Of a stretch of DNA of 43,430 nucleotides, positions 9,047 through 17,401 are shown one piece after another. A program made the position numbers and the translations under genes. The stretch is from Clostridium sp. CCUG 7971. Its GTDB lineage: Bacteria > Bacillota > Clostridia > Peptostreptococcales > Peptostreptococcaceae. The stretch lies in NCBI RefSeq assembly GCF_017590215.1, contig NZ_JAFFPK010000051.1, positions 1 through 43,430 of the forward strand. Direction: 5' to 3'. Positions within the stretch are counted from its first letter, which is position 1. The number at the start of each line of letters is the position of its first letter. The notes under the pieces are model-generated. The model was not told the origin of the DNA, searched no databases, and saw only the letters and a list, made by a program, of their open reading frames with translations.

Positions 9047-10651
9047 TTATTTAGACTCTCTAGTAACATCTTCAATTGGTATGTAGTAAAGTGTATTAAA
9101 CTTTATTCCTTCTAAGTCTTTATCACATGCAACTAATCTTGTAGTCTTAGAAATTGGTAAGTATACTGCTTGATCATGTAATGTTGTTAATATATCAGTA
9201 TATAGTTCTTGTCTAGTCTTTTCATCATTTTCGACTATAACCTTACCTATTTTTTCATCTAATTCGTTCTTCATAGGAAGTCCCTTTTGAGCTTGATAAT
9301 CTGCATATCCCTCATTTTTCATAGAAGCTACTAATGTATGTGGATCATATGGATCTCCCCATGTTTCAGTTATAGTTATGTCAAAATCACCACTCTTAGT
9401 CTTATCAATTAAGGCTTGTCTTTCTTGAGATTCTAAGTTTATCTTTACACCCATCTTTTTATATTCACTTTGTAGTACTTCTCCTAAAGATTTGTATATG
9501 ACATTATCCCCATCATAATAAAAACCTAATTCTAGTTCTTTTCCATCTTTAGATCTATACTCTTTACCTTCTTCTAATTTCCAACCCGCTTCATCAAGCA
9601 TTCTTCCTGCTTTTTCTAGGTCATATTCATATTTTGCTAAATTGATATCACAATAAGGAACATTTTTATCAAATAATGTATCTGCCGGTTCTTGCAACCC
9701 ATAAAATACATGCTTTGAAATAACTTCTTTATCTACTCCGTGTTGTAATGCTTTTCTCACTTTTAAATCTTTTGTAGCTCCATTAGTAGCATTTACGATT
9801 AAAGAAACTGTACTTAAAGGCTGTGAAACCTGAGTTTTAAATCCACTTGATTTCAATTCATTAAATGCATCTGGTGATAGCCTACTTTCAACATCAAATA
9901 TCATATTAACTTCTCCAGCTTTTAAAGCATTTACTGCAGTATCACCATCTGGAGTAACTACCATTTTAACTTCCTTAAACTTTGGTTTTTCTCCCCAATA
10001 ATCTTCATTTCTCTCAAGAATAGCATACTCTCCTGCTTTATGCTCTTTTAGCTTCCACATACCTGTACCTATTGGCTCTTTTATTTTTTCAGATGTATCT
10101 CCATCATCTGGAAATGATGCCTCAGCCATTATACGAACCGGTCTAGATAAAGCAAGTTCTTGTAGAACTGGATAATATGACTCTTTATACTTTATTTTTA
10201 CTGTATGGTCATCTACTACCTCTACAGATTCCATTAAATTAACTGACTCCAAGAAAGAATGCGCATCTTTATTCTTTAAAAACGCATCAAAGTTCTTCTT
10301 AACTACTTTAGCATTAAGTTGTGAACCATCAGTAAATTTTACATTTTTTCGTAAATAGAAAGTGTATTCTTTACCATTTTCTGAAACATCCCATTTTTCT
10401 GCTAATGCAGGCTTTACTTCCCCTTCTTCAAAAGTAGTTAAGCCTTCATACAAAAAGTTTTGACCATACATAGGACTATATCCATGTGCATTTAAGTCTC
10501 CAATGTCATTAGCCGTTGCTATTACTAGCATATCATTTTTTTTGTCTTCTTTATTCCCCTCACTAGTTGATGAACTGCATCCAATCATGCTCGCTGCCAT
10601 TAAGCTTACTATTAAAAATAAACTAAGTTTCTTTCTAATACCCCTTATCAT
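9047..10651 (-). CDS. nikA: NikA-like extracytoplasmic nickel/peptide-binding lipoprotein
   Basis: Solute-binding protein of the SBP_bac_5 family, about 534 residues. A lipoprotein signal ends near SMIGC-SSS, so it is membrane-anchored. It resembles nickel-binding NikA more than general OppA: YYPVLQELALSRP, NEDYWGEKP, EPADTLF, TWGDPYDPH and LHDQAVYLPIS all match E. coli NikA segments I recall. The Trp and Tyr of the NikA pocket (W398, Y402 in E. coli) are present, but the position of metal-chelate His416 appears to be Tyr, so metal specificity is uncertain. The start is set at the ATG at 10651, after GAGGGGG, rather than 18 codons upstream. A metallophore or peptide role remains possible. Confidence 0.85.
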   Translation of the reverse strand: MIRGIRKKLSLFLIVSLMAASMIGCSSSTSEGNKEDKKNDMLVIATANDIGDLNAHGYSPMYGQNFLYEGLTTFEEGEVKPALAEKWDVSENGKEYTFYLRKNVKFTDGSQLNAKVVKKNFDAFLKNKDAHSFLESVNLMESVEVVDDHTVKIKYKESYYPVLQELALSRPVRIMAEASFPDDGDTSEKIKEPIGTGMWKLKEHKAGEYAILERNEDYWGEKPKFKEVKMVVTPDGDTAVNALKAGEVNMIFDVESRLSPDAFNELKSSGFKTQVSQPLSTVSLIVNATNGATKDLKVRKALQHGVDKEVISKHVFYGLQEPADTLFDKNVPYCDINLAKYEYDLEKAGRMLDEAGWKLEEGKEYRSKDGKELELGFYYDGDNVIYKSLGEVLQSEYKKMGVKINLESQERQALIDKTKSGDFDITITETWGDPYDPHTLVASMKNEGYADYQAQKGLPMKNELDEKIGKVIVENDEKTRQELYTDILTTLHDQAVYLPISKTTRLVACDKDLEGIKFNTLYYIPIEDVTRESK

Positions 10652-10715
10652 GATATACCCCCTCAATATATTTTTGCATAACAAAAAATACCACAAAAAT
10701 ATCATTCTACTTCAT

Positions 10716-10729
10716 GTAGAAATTTCTAC
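10716..10729. promoter_or_regulatory. Perfect 14-base palindrome upstream of nikA (candidate operator)
   Basis: GTAGAAATTTCTAC is its own reverse complement. It is flanked on both sides by CTTCATG and lies about 65 bases upstream of the nikA ATG, in the expected promoter zone of the importer operon. It does not match the NikR consensus. The regulator is unknown. Confidence 0.4.
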
Positions 10730-11045
10730 CTTCATGGTACTTTCTGTATATATAACCTATTAATTTAAGTATATTGAATATTTTATAATAAATCAATACG
10801 TTACGTTAATAATTTAATTTTAAAATTATTTCTATATAAAATCTTTGCATTTATCTCCATTCTTAACTAAATCATGAAATTTATTCATTGAGTGGCTTGT
10901 AAATGAAGATGTATATATCACTTCATTTTACAATCTTAAGCTACCTGGATATAAGGTTTTAAATAAAAATAAAATGGGCTATTGTTGTTCACGGATAATT
11001 CCTTACTTAAGAACTCACTGAAAAAGTCAAGGTGATTACATTGCA
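10730..11045. other. AT-rich gap upstream of the nik operon
   Basis: I see no convincing gene, riboswitch or RNA gene here. The sequence is AT-rich with stops in all frames. It separates the importer operon from the gene fragment at 11046. Confidence 0.5.
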
Positions 11046-11204
11046 ATGGAACGGGATTATAGAAAAGATATAATAGATTGGATTAACTTAATTGTTAAAT
11101 CTGATAAAGATTGTGAAATAATTTTACACGATACTTCAATGGTAAAAGCAACGGACTTTCACCGTCAAGTTGTTGCCTGTTCCGTACACACAAAAACACA
11201 CTAA
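11046..11204 (+). pseudogene. Truncated regulator-like fragment cut at repeat R1 (YheO/DauR-like N-terminus?)
   Basis: 52-codon open frame on the plus strand beginning MERDYRKDIIDWINLIVKS. The segment DCEIILHDTS resembles the N-terminal PAS region of YheO/DauR-type regulators (a CEIVLHD-like motif). After that the text no longer looks like the family and the frame stops inside the terminator hairpin of repeat R1. The simplest reading is a gene whose 3' part was lost by recombination at the repeat. Family assignment is tentative; an unrelated small peptide is possible. Confidence 0.35.
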
Positions 11205-11257
11205 CAAAATTGTCAATGTGTTTTCGTGGATTTCAATGGTGGATACGAAGGGAGTCT
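11193..11257. repeat. ssrA 3'-end repeat R1 (distal attachment-like site)
   Basis: Hairpin 11193-11224 (AAAACACA pairing TGTGTTTT) is followed by CGTGGATTTCAATGGTGGA. Unlike R2-R5, this copy continues with TACGAAGGGAGTC, close to the genuine ssrA 3' end (GACGAGGGGAGTC at 29788-29800). It thus looks like a displaced fragment of the ssrA T-arm and acceptor end, as expected at the far boundary of an element inserted in ssrA. Confidence 0.75.
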
Positions 11258-11439
11258 ATAAGTAGTTTTTAAAACTTTTTATAATTGTATATAACCTAGT
11301 ATTATCAATATAACTTTTAAAAACTCTGTGTGCAGTTATAATTAAGTCGAACTTATAAATCACTTAGGCATTAAAATATTATTTCATAATTTATTTTAGA
11401 TAATATTCTATATTATAAGTACAGTATTTTTTAATAATA
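11258..11439. other. AT-rich gap left of unit 5
   Basis: No gene or structured RNA recognised. AT-rich sequence between repeat R1 and the terminator of the DUF4428/SHOCT gene; the gap continues to 11581 without a gene. Confidence 0.5.
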
Positions 11440-11470
11440 AAAAGTATCTAGTATAAAACTAGATACTTTT
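11440..11470. terminator. Intrinsic terminator-like hairpin
   Basis: A 13-bp perfect stem AAAAGTATCTAGT / ACTAGATACTTTT with a 5-base loop. On the minus strand it ends in TTTTTATTATT. It lies about 110 bases past the stop of the SHOCT gene and could end that transcript; it could also act in the other direction. Confidence 0.65.
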
Positions 11471-11581
11471 ATTCATTCTATTATATATAGTGACTAATTA
11501 CTACATATAGGTACCATTTCTATTTTATAATTGGCTTCTATTTTTTTAATCAACCATTATAATTTTTAAAATCATCTTGAG

Positions 11582-12365
11582 TTAACTTTCTAAAAGTTGT
11601 TTTTTCTTTGTGTCAAACTCTTCTTGTGAAATTATTCCCTCATCTAATAACTGTTTAAACTTTCTAATTTCTTCAGAAACATCTAGTATCTGAGATGAAC
11701 CACATTGTTGCTGTGCAGTATCTTGTGTATTTCCATTAATTATTATGGAAAGAACTGAAAGAATATCATATGCAAAACGATATGCATTTTGACAAAAAGC
11801 AGTATTTGTTTTGGTCTGCCTAGAAATTAGTTGAACATAAGCAGTAGGAGCCGTTAAATCATTTACTGTAATCCTAACTCTTAACGTGTTAACAAAAGCT
11901 TTTTTAGTTTTTTTAGATCCAGTTACAGATCCTACAACTGCGCCTACATCACCTGCAATCATACCTCCAACAATAGCACTGCCAAGACCACCCTTTGTAA
12001 CATTTACATCATCTTCTAATAGTTCACAATTTGAAATATCTTCATAATTGTAGATTTGAAATTTTATTTTTTGCCCTTGAGTGGAATTGATAATTTTAAT
12101 TTTACGTTGATTTTCATCAAACTCTAAGAAACTTCCTATGCTCTTTGTAACATGAAATTTTTCTAATTCTTCTTCGTTTTTTTTATCATTATACAAAATT
12201 GATTTTATTCTTTCAGTACTAAATTGCATAATTGGTACATTTAAATTAAAACCACATTTTTTAAAACATTTTTTTACATATCAATCCATCTTGTGTTTTA
12301 AATCTATTCAATCCTGCCTTTTCTCCACAAATATCACAAATCACTGAAATTGAAAAAAAATCCAT
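11582..12365 (-). pseudogene. Frameshifted DUF4428 zinc-ribbon / SHOCT-domain protein
   Basis: The long frame from 12229 encodes 215 residues ending in a SHOCT domain (FKQLLDEGIISQEEFDTKKKQLL), preceded by a Gly-rich segment (GGLGSAIVGGMIAGDVGAVVG). Upstream, in another frame, an ATG at 12365 opens MDFFSISVICDICGEKAG and DGLICKK, a DUF4428-type zinc ribbon, stopping at 12261. A run of seven A on the coding strand (12269-12275) separates them. With six A the frame would read CKKCFKKCG and continue through NVPI into MQFSTE without a stop, giving about 260 residues. So I read one gene broken by a one-base insertion. Its function is unknown; SHOCT proteins are often oligomeric or membrane-associated. 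Sole gene of its repeat-bounded unit. Confidence 0.75.
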
Positions 12366-12494
12366 TCCTCATTCTCCCATCTTCATACATAATATAACAA
12401 TTATAATTTATTTCACCATAATATTACATAAAACTAAATAAGTATATAACCTTATAAAATGTGTTTTAAATCTACCTACTTTGATTTTTATATA

Positions 12495-12572
12495 AAAAAA
12501 GTATTGATTTTTCAATCAATACTTTTTTGTGGATTTCAATGGTGGAGACTATTCACAGGAATAATACCCACG
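12495..12572. repeat. ssrA 3'-end repeat R2 with terminator hairpin
   Basis: Hairpin at 12497-12526 (AAAAGTATTGATT with AATCAATACTTTT) followed by TGTGGATTTCAATGGTGGAG and an inverted CCCACG end at 12567-12572. The inner hairpin is TATTC-acag-GAATA, where R4 and R5 have GATTC/GAATC, so the terminal base pair changed on both sides. It separates unit 5 from unit 4. Confidence 0.8.
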
Positions 12573-12623
12573 TTTTAAATATTTATTGGAACACTTATCT
12601 AGTTTATCTTAAAATCATCTAAA

Positions 12624-13520
12624 CTAAAACTTAATTTTAAATATAATATATCCTTTATCTAATTTAGCCTCAATTTTTCCATTCATAGACTCAACTAAAA
12701 ACTTAGTTATAGTTAAACCTAGTCCCGAACTATCTCTACTCCTTGAATTATCCTTAATATAGAATCTATTAAACAATAAATCTAACTCCTCTTTATTTAT
12801 ATCATCTACATCATTTTTTAACTCTATAATAATTCCATTATCTGTCCTATTCATTGAAATACAGAACTTACTCTTACTATATTTAGTAGCATTTTGAATT
12901 AGATTATGAAATACTCTTTCAATAGCATTTTTGTCTAAGTTTACAAACATCGGTTTTTCTTCTAATTTTATGTCCACATCTATATTCTTATTCTCAAAAT
13001 CATTATAAAACATAAGTATCTGTTCTTTTAATTCTTTATTAATATCTATAATTTCTATATTAAAGTTATAATCATTATTTTCAAGCCTGCTTAAATCATA
13101 AAAATCTTGAATTAGATTTTGAAGAACTTTAGCCCTTTTTTCTACAATCTGAATATAATCTTTCTTTTCATTTTCCGTAATATCCTCATCATCTATTAAC
13201 TCTAAATATCCTCTAATAGAGGTTAATGGAGTCCTTAAATCATGAGATATATTTTCAATTTCTTTTCTAATATCTTCTTCTCTTTTTATATATTTTAATT
13301 TATAGTTTTGTGTTTCTTCTAAATAGTTATTTATCTCAACTAGTAATTTTTCTAAATTTCTATCTGGATATCCTAATTTAAACTTTCGATTTGTATCCAT
13401 ATTTTCAGAAATATATTTAAAATCTTTAATTACTTTATTAATATTTCTAGAAAGTAAGAAAAAGCGTGTAGAAAAATATACACTTGTTATTAATAACATT
13501 AATAAAATCAATTTCATCAT
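12624..13520 (-). CDS. Sensor histidine kinase of the BcrA-like ABC system
   Basis: 298 residues with a single N-terminal membrane helix (about 1-20), no extracellular sensor, and a dimerisation domain with ISHDLRTPLTSIRGYLE (His about residue 94). The ATPase domain has NLIQNATKYS and a G2-like SSGLGLTITKFLVE. It is the last gene of the four-gene unit response regulator - ATPase - permease - kinase. Lacking its own sensor, it probably reads transporter state or membrane stress; this is inferred. Confidence 0.88.
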   Translation of the reverse strand: MMKLILLMLLITSVYFSTRFFLLSRNINKVIKDFKYISENMDTNRKFKLGYPDRNLEKLLVEINNYLEETQNYKLKYIKREEDIRKEIENISHDLRTPLTSIRGYLELIDDEDITENEKKDYIQIVEKRAKVLQNLIQDFYDLSRLENNDYNFNIEIIDINKELKEQILMFYNDFENKNIDVDIKLEEKPMFVNLDKNAIERVFHNLIQNATKYSKSKFCISMNRTDNGIIIELKNDVDDINKEELDLLFNRFYIKDNSRSRDSSGLGLTITKFLVESMNGKIEAKLDKGYIIFKIKF

Positions 13521-13538
13521 CTACACACCTACTTTCTC

Positions 13539-14318
13539 TTATTTTATTTCTTTTTTCTTAAACATTATAAGTCCCAAGATATAGAAAACTCCCACTCCAA
13601 TAACTCCTACTATAAAGCATCTAATAAAACCATCACTACTATTCCATGGCATAATTATTCTGCCTATACTACTATCAAATATAGCATTTCCAGCTATATT
13701 CCATGGTAACCAGCCTGATATTTTCTCTAATATTATTATTTTTCTTCCTGCCATTGATATTAATAATGGCACAAAAACTATAATAATTGACCAAACTGTC
13801 ACAGCCATAGCTTCATTATCAAATATAAAATAAAAACAATTAGATGCGCTAACACAAACTAATAATAAAGGTAAACTTGCTACTATTGCTCGCATAAAAT
13901 CTTGTAAATATATTATCCCACTATCCTCTAACATTACATAGGCTGCTATAACATATGCGCTACTAATTAATACTAAGTTTATTATACATATTACTACTTC
14001 TACTAACCACTTTCCAAAATATATTTCACCTCTAGAAATACCAAATGAAATAGAATTTTTTAGTGTAGAATTTTTAAATTCTTGACCAAAGATTAATGAT
14101 ACTAAATAAACAGATATAAGCATTAATAATCCAATATAAGTATAGAAACTACTAAGAGAATATTTAGTAGATCCATATGGAAAATTAACCTGACTATTTG
14201 CAAATAATCCTAAGGCTACATTTATAAATACCACAAACCCTATACTTCCAAATAAAAATATATAGTTTCCTTTCGTATTTATATTACGATAAAACTCACT
14301 TTTTATGTAATTAAACAT
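13539..14318 (-). CDS. ABC-2 family permease (bacitracin/lantibiotic-export type)
   Basis: 259 residues with about six membrane helices, starting MFNYIKSEFYRN, a common opening of BcrB/LanE-like ABC-2 permeases. It overlaps the ATPase gene by 8 bases, so the pair is coupled. Likely the membrane part of a peptide-antibiotic or lantibiotic immunity exporter; the substrate is unknown. Confidence 0.85.
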   Translation of the reverse strand: MFNYIKSEFYRNINTKGNYIFLFGSIGFVVFINVALGLFANSQVNFPYGSTKYSLSSFYTYIGLLMLISVYLVSLIFGQEFKNSTLKNSISFGISRGEIYFGKWLVEVVICIINLVLISSAYVIAAYVMLEDSGIIYLQDFMRAIVASLPLLLVCVSASNCFYFIFDNEAMAVTVWSIIIVFVPLLISMAGRKIIILEKISGWLPWNIAGNAIFDSSIGRIIMPWNSSDGFIRCFIVGVIGVGVFYILGLIMFKKKEIK

Positions 14319-15231
14319 TATAAGTCCCCCCCATCAATGACATATAATAGTTTTCAAGATCGATAGTTTTTTCCTCTAGTGAGCTTAGTCCTATTCCGTT
14401 TTTAATTATAAGTTTGCTTACTTTTTCTGGATTTCTATCTTCATCAAACAACTGTATTACATCTTGTGGTAAAACCTTATAATCACTATATCTCAGTCTC
14501 TCTTCTAACAATGCCGCTAGTTTATTAGCATTAGTTACCTTAATTTCTAAATAGCTTTTACAATTTTCATTAAGTTCCCTTGCAGATATTTCTTTTACTA
14601 ACCTTCCTTTATTTAAAAATCCATAGCAAGTCGCAATATTAGCTAACTCTAAAAGTATATGGCTTGATATTAATATAGTGATATTTTTTTCCTTATTTAG
14701 TCTTAATAAAAGATTTCTAATTTCAATAATACCTGATGGGTCTAATCCATTAATAGGTTCATCAAGTATTAATAACTCTGGGTCTCCCATAATACATAAT
14801 GCTAACCCAAGTCTTTGTTTCATACCTAAAGATAATTGACTAAACTTTTTCTTTCTAGCTTCATATATATTAACTTCTCTAAGTGCTTTTCCTACTTTGT
14901 CTTTTCCTGGTATACCTCTTTGAATACGATAATATTCTAAGTTTTTTTCAATAGTAAGATTCGGATAAAAACTTGGTGATTCTATGATAACACCTATGTG
15001 TTTTTTTACTTCCTTTAAGTCTTTATCATTTGAAGTTGAAAATAATTCAAAACTACCTTCACTAGATAATGACTGACCTGTTAATATCCTAAGTAAAGTA
15101 GTCTTACCTGCTCCATTATCACCTACTAATCCATATATATCCCCTTGTTTAACATTAATATTAATATCCTTCAAGGCATCAAAATTCTTATATTGCTTTG
15201 ATAAACCATAAGTTTTTATAACTTCCTTCAT
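14311..15231 (-). CDS. BcrA-like ABC transporter ATP-binding protein
   Basis: 306 residues. It has Walker A GDNGAGKTTLLRIL (about residue 37-50), signature LSLGMKQR, Walker B LLILDEPINGLDPSG and switch His (ISSHILLEL). Length and sequence style match bacitracin/lantibiotic immunity ATPases (BcrA, NisF, SpaF). The C-terminal 85 residues form the usual accessory domain. It follows the response regulator by about 120 bases and overlaps its permease. Confidence 0.9.
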   Translation of the reverse strand: MKEVIKTYGLSKQYKNFDALKDININVKQGDIYGLVGDNGAGKTTLLRILTGQSLSSEGSFELFSTSNDKDLKEVKKHIGVIIESPSFYPNLTIEKNLEYYRIQRGIPGKDKVGKALREVNIYEARKKKFSQLSLGMKQRLGLALCIMGDPELLILDEPINGLDPSGIIEIRNLLLRLNKEKNITILISSHILLELANIATCYGFLNKGRLVKEISARELNENCKSYLEIKVTNANKLAALLEERLRYSDYKVLPQDVIQLFDEDRNPEKVSKLIIKNGIGLSSLEEKTIDLENYYMSLMGGTYNV

Positions 15232-15349
15232 ACCTTTCTCCTTTATTATTTAATTAAGTTAGAAATCATTAACTAACCTACAATATATATGATATAAATT
15301 TTTTTTAATAAATATTCAAGAAAGTTTAAAGAAAGTATAAAGATTATTC

Positions 15350-16051
15350 TTAATTAGTATTTAATTTAAATCCAATTCCCCACACAGTTTTTATGTACTC
15401 TTCATTCTCTGATACTAACTTTATCTTTTTTCTAATATTGCTTATATGAACATTTACTGAATTATCTTCTCCATAGTATCCATTTTTCCACACCTGTTCA
15501 TATAGAGTCTCCCTCGAATATACTCTATTAGGATTTTTTATTAAGATACTTAAAATATCAAATTCATGACCCGTTAAGTGTATCTCTATTCCTTTTACTG
15601 TTACTTTTCTTGTATCTTCTTCAAGTTCTATATTTTTAAATTTGTATTTTTCACTTTGATTTGTGCTTATCTCATACTTTCTATATCTTCTTAGGCTTGA
15701 ATTTACTCTGGCTAATACTTCTTCTGTTTCAAAAGGCTTGGTTATATAATCATCTGCACCTATATTTAATACCTTTACTTTATCTTTTAGAGATGTTTTT
15801 GCTGATATTACTATTATTGCTATTTCTTTTTCAGTTCTTATTTTATTTATTATTTCCTCTCCATTTATTCCTGGCAACATTAAATCTAATAATATTAAGT
15901 CAAATTCTGATATTGATAGCTGTAATAATGCTTCAGTACCTGAAAATGCTTGAGTTATTTTGTATCCTTCTTTTTCTAATTTCTTTTTTATTAGATTATT
16001 TATATCTACATCATCTTCTACTACTAAAATATGTTCTTTAAACATACACAT
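15350..16051 (-). CDS. OmpR-family response regulator of the BcrA-like system
   Basis: 233 residues. The receiver has VEDD near the start, phospho-acceptor in LILLDLMLPG and Lys in YITKPFE; the winged-helix DNA-binding domain occupies about residues 130-230 and ends TVWGIGFKLN. The ATG at 16051 lies 3 bases after GGGAG; an in-frame ATG at 16045 has better spacing (9 bases), so either may be used. First gene of unit 4, just inside repeat R3, and separated from its kinase by the transporter genes. Confidence 0.92.
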   Translation of the reverse strand: MCMFKEHILVVEDDVDINNLIKKKLEKEGYKITQAFSGTEALLQLSISEFDLILLDLMLPGINGEEIINKIRTEKEIAIIVISAKTSLKDKVKVLNIGADDYITKPFETEEVLARVNSSLRRYRKYEISTNQSEKYKFKNIELEEDTRKVTVKGIEIHLTGHEFDILSILIKNPNRVYSRETLYEQVWKNGYYGEDNSVNVHISNIRKKIKLVSENEEYIKTVWGIGFKLNTN

Positions 16052-16108
16052 AATCTCCCTGTTTTGTGTTTTATTTTATAATATCATATCTTAACATTTA
16101 CATACTAA

Positions 16109-16185
16109 AAAAGATATTGACTATTTAGCCAATACCTTTTCGTGGATTTCAATGGTGGAGACGATTCTCAGGAATAATACCCACG
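16109..16185. repeat. ssrA 3'-end repeat R3 with terminator hairpin
   Basis: An imperfect hairpin (16109-16140; GATATTGACTA pairing TAGCCAATACC) precedes CGTGGATTTCAATGGTGGAG (from 16141), then GATTC-tcag-GAATA and CCCACG ending at 16185. It divides the BcrA-like unit from the BlaI/BlaR1 unit. Only 15 bases separate its end from the sequence around the stop of the next gene. Confidence 0.8.
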
Positions 16186-16204
16186 ATTGATTTATATTAT
16201 GTTT

Positions 16205-17359
16205 TTATATTCTCCACCCTTTGCTAGTTTTTTTATTTGATATAACCACCGTACTTCCAATTAATATTATAAATATTAATATCGCCACTATTATAACCAT
16301 TATATATGTAGGTACTATATTTCCAAACATTGTATATATTTCTGGAAAAACATAATACCTATTGAAATCAGTCATATGATATGGTAGAAAATTTTTAAAG
16401 TAATGATTAAATTCAAATTTGTGATTAGGTAACATAGTCATTATAGTTAAAAAAAATGTAACGACTGCTGCTGAGGATATTATCTGGCCTGCTAATATAG
16501 TTGTTAACAGGGTCATTCCCACTAAAACTAGCATTGTAAAATATCCAACAATAACATTTATTATATACTGTTCAAAGAAAGTAATGTTATATATGGAAAT
16601 GAAATTATTTATATTATTTTGAATAGGTAAATTATCTCCTTCAAATCCAAATACAAACAATTTACACAGCGAAAATATTCCTACTGCAATAAAATAAATT
16701 ACTGTTCCTACTCCTATGGCTGTAATTACTCTGCTTTTAACTAAGTAACTCTTTCCATATTTAGTTGCCATATATAATTGTTTCATATTTGACTTTGAAT
16801 CTTCTCCAAATATAGAAAGTAATAAAAAAGGTATAAAAAACGTTATTACCGTTACAAAATCTGTCATATCGTTATTAAGATTTTTCCATCCTTCTGCATA
16901 TCCTAATTGAATAGGTTTACTAACATTTTTTAAGTCTATATCTAGTTTCTCTATATCTTTTACTTTACTACGTTTAGCTAACTTAGCTTTTATAGTTGCT
17001 ATTCTATTGTTATAAAAATTACTTATATCTTCATCAGTTAGTTCTTCTATGTTCTTATCATAATTTGAACCTATTAGCGTAACTAAAACTGAATTATATA
17101 AGTATTTACTTTTGTCTTTTCTCTCTACAACATCCTTGATAGCTTTTTCATCTAGTAGGATTTTATGTTCATCTTTTTTTGATTCTTTTAAGTTCTCTTT
17201 GCTTGATATAATAATATTTCTACTTGAATCATATACATCATAATTTTTCAAAGATAATATACTACTAAATATAGAATATATAAGGATTATAACAGAGATT
17301 ATAAAAAGGTTCCTTAAACCTAATATTCTTTTACTTTCAACTCTTATAATATCTTTCAT
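16205..17359 (-). CDS. ABC-2 type permease (second permease of the BlaI/BlaR1 unit)
   Basis: 384 residues. One N-terminal helix (about 18-38), an extracellular charged region of roughly 130 residues (about 40-165), then five or six helices (FVTVITFFIPFLLLSIF onward). This layout fits large ABC-2 permeases of peptide exporters. It follows a second permease of the same layout after 42 bases and probably dimerises with it. Substrate unknown. Confidence 0.82.
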   Translation of the reverse strand: MKDIIRVESKRILGLRNLFIISVIILIYSIFSSILSLKNYDVYDSSRNIIISSKENLKESKKDEHKILLDEKAIKDVVERKDKSKYLYNSVLVTLIGSNYDKNIEELTDEDISNFYNNRIATIKAKLAKRSKVKDIEKLDIDLKNVSKPIQLGYAEGWKNLNNDMTDFVTVITFFIPFLLLSIFGEDSKSNMKQLYMATKYGKSYLVKSRVITAIGVGTVIYFIAVGIFSLCKLFVFGFEGDNLPIQNNINNFISIYNITFFEQYIINVIVGYFTMLVLVGMTLLTTILAGQIISSAAVVTFFLTIMTMLPNHKFEFNHYFKNFLPYHMTDFNRYYVFPEIYTMFGNIVPTYIMVIIVAILIFIILIGSTVVISNKKTSKGWRI

Positions 17360-17401
17360 TTTTTCAAACCGCCTAGTTTTATATTTTATATCTAATTTTT
17401 A

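Noticed and set aside
15661-16041. Leu-rich plus-strand frame opposite the response regulator
   Set aside because: Shadow frame; the Leu/Phe richness comes from reading AT-rich coding sequence in reverse.
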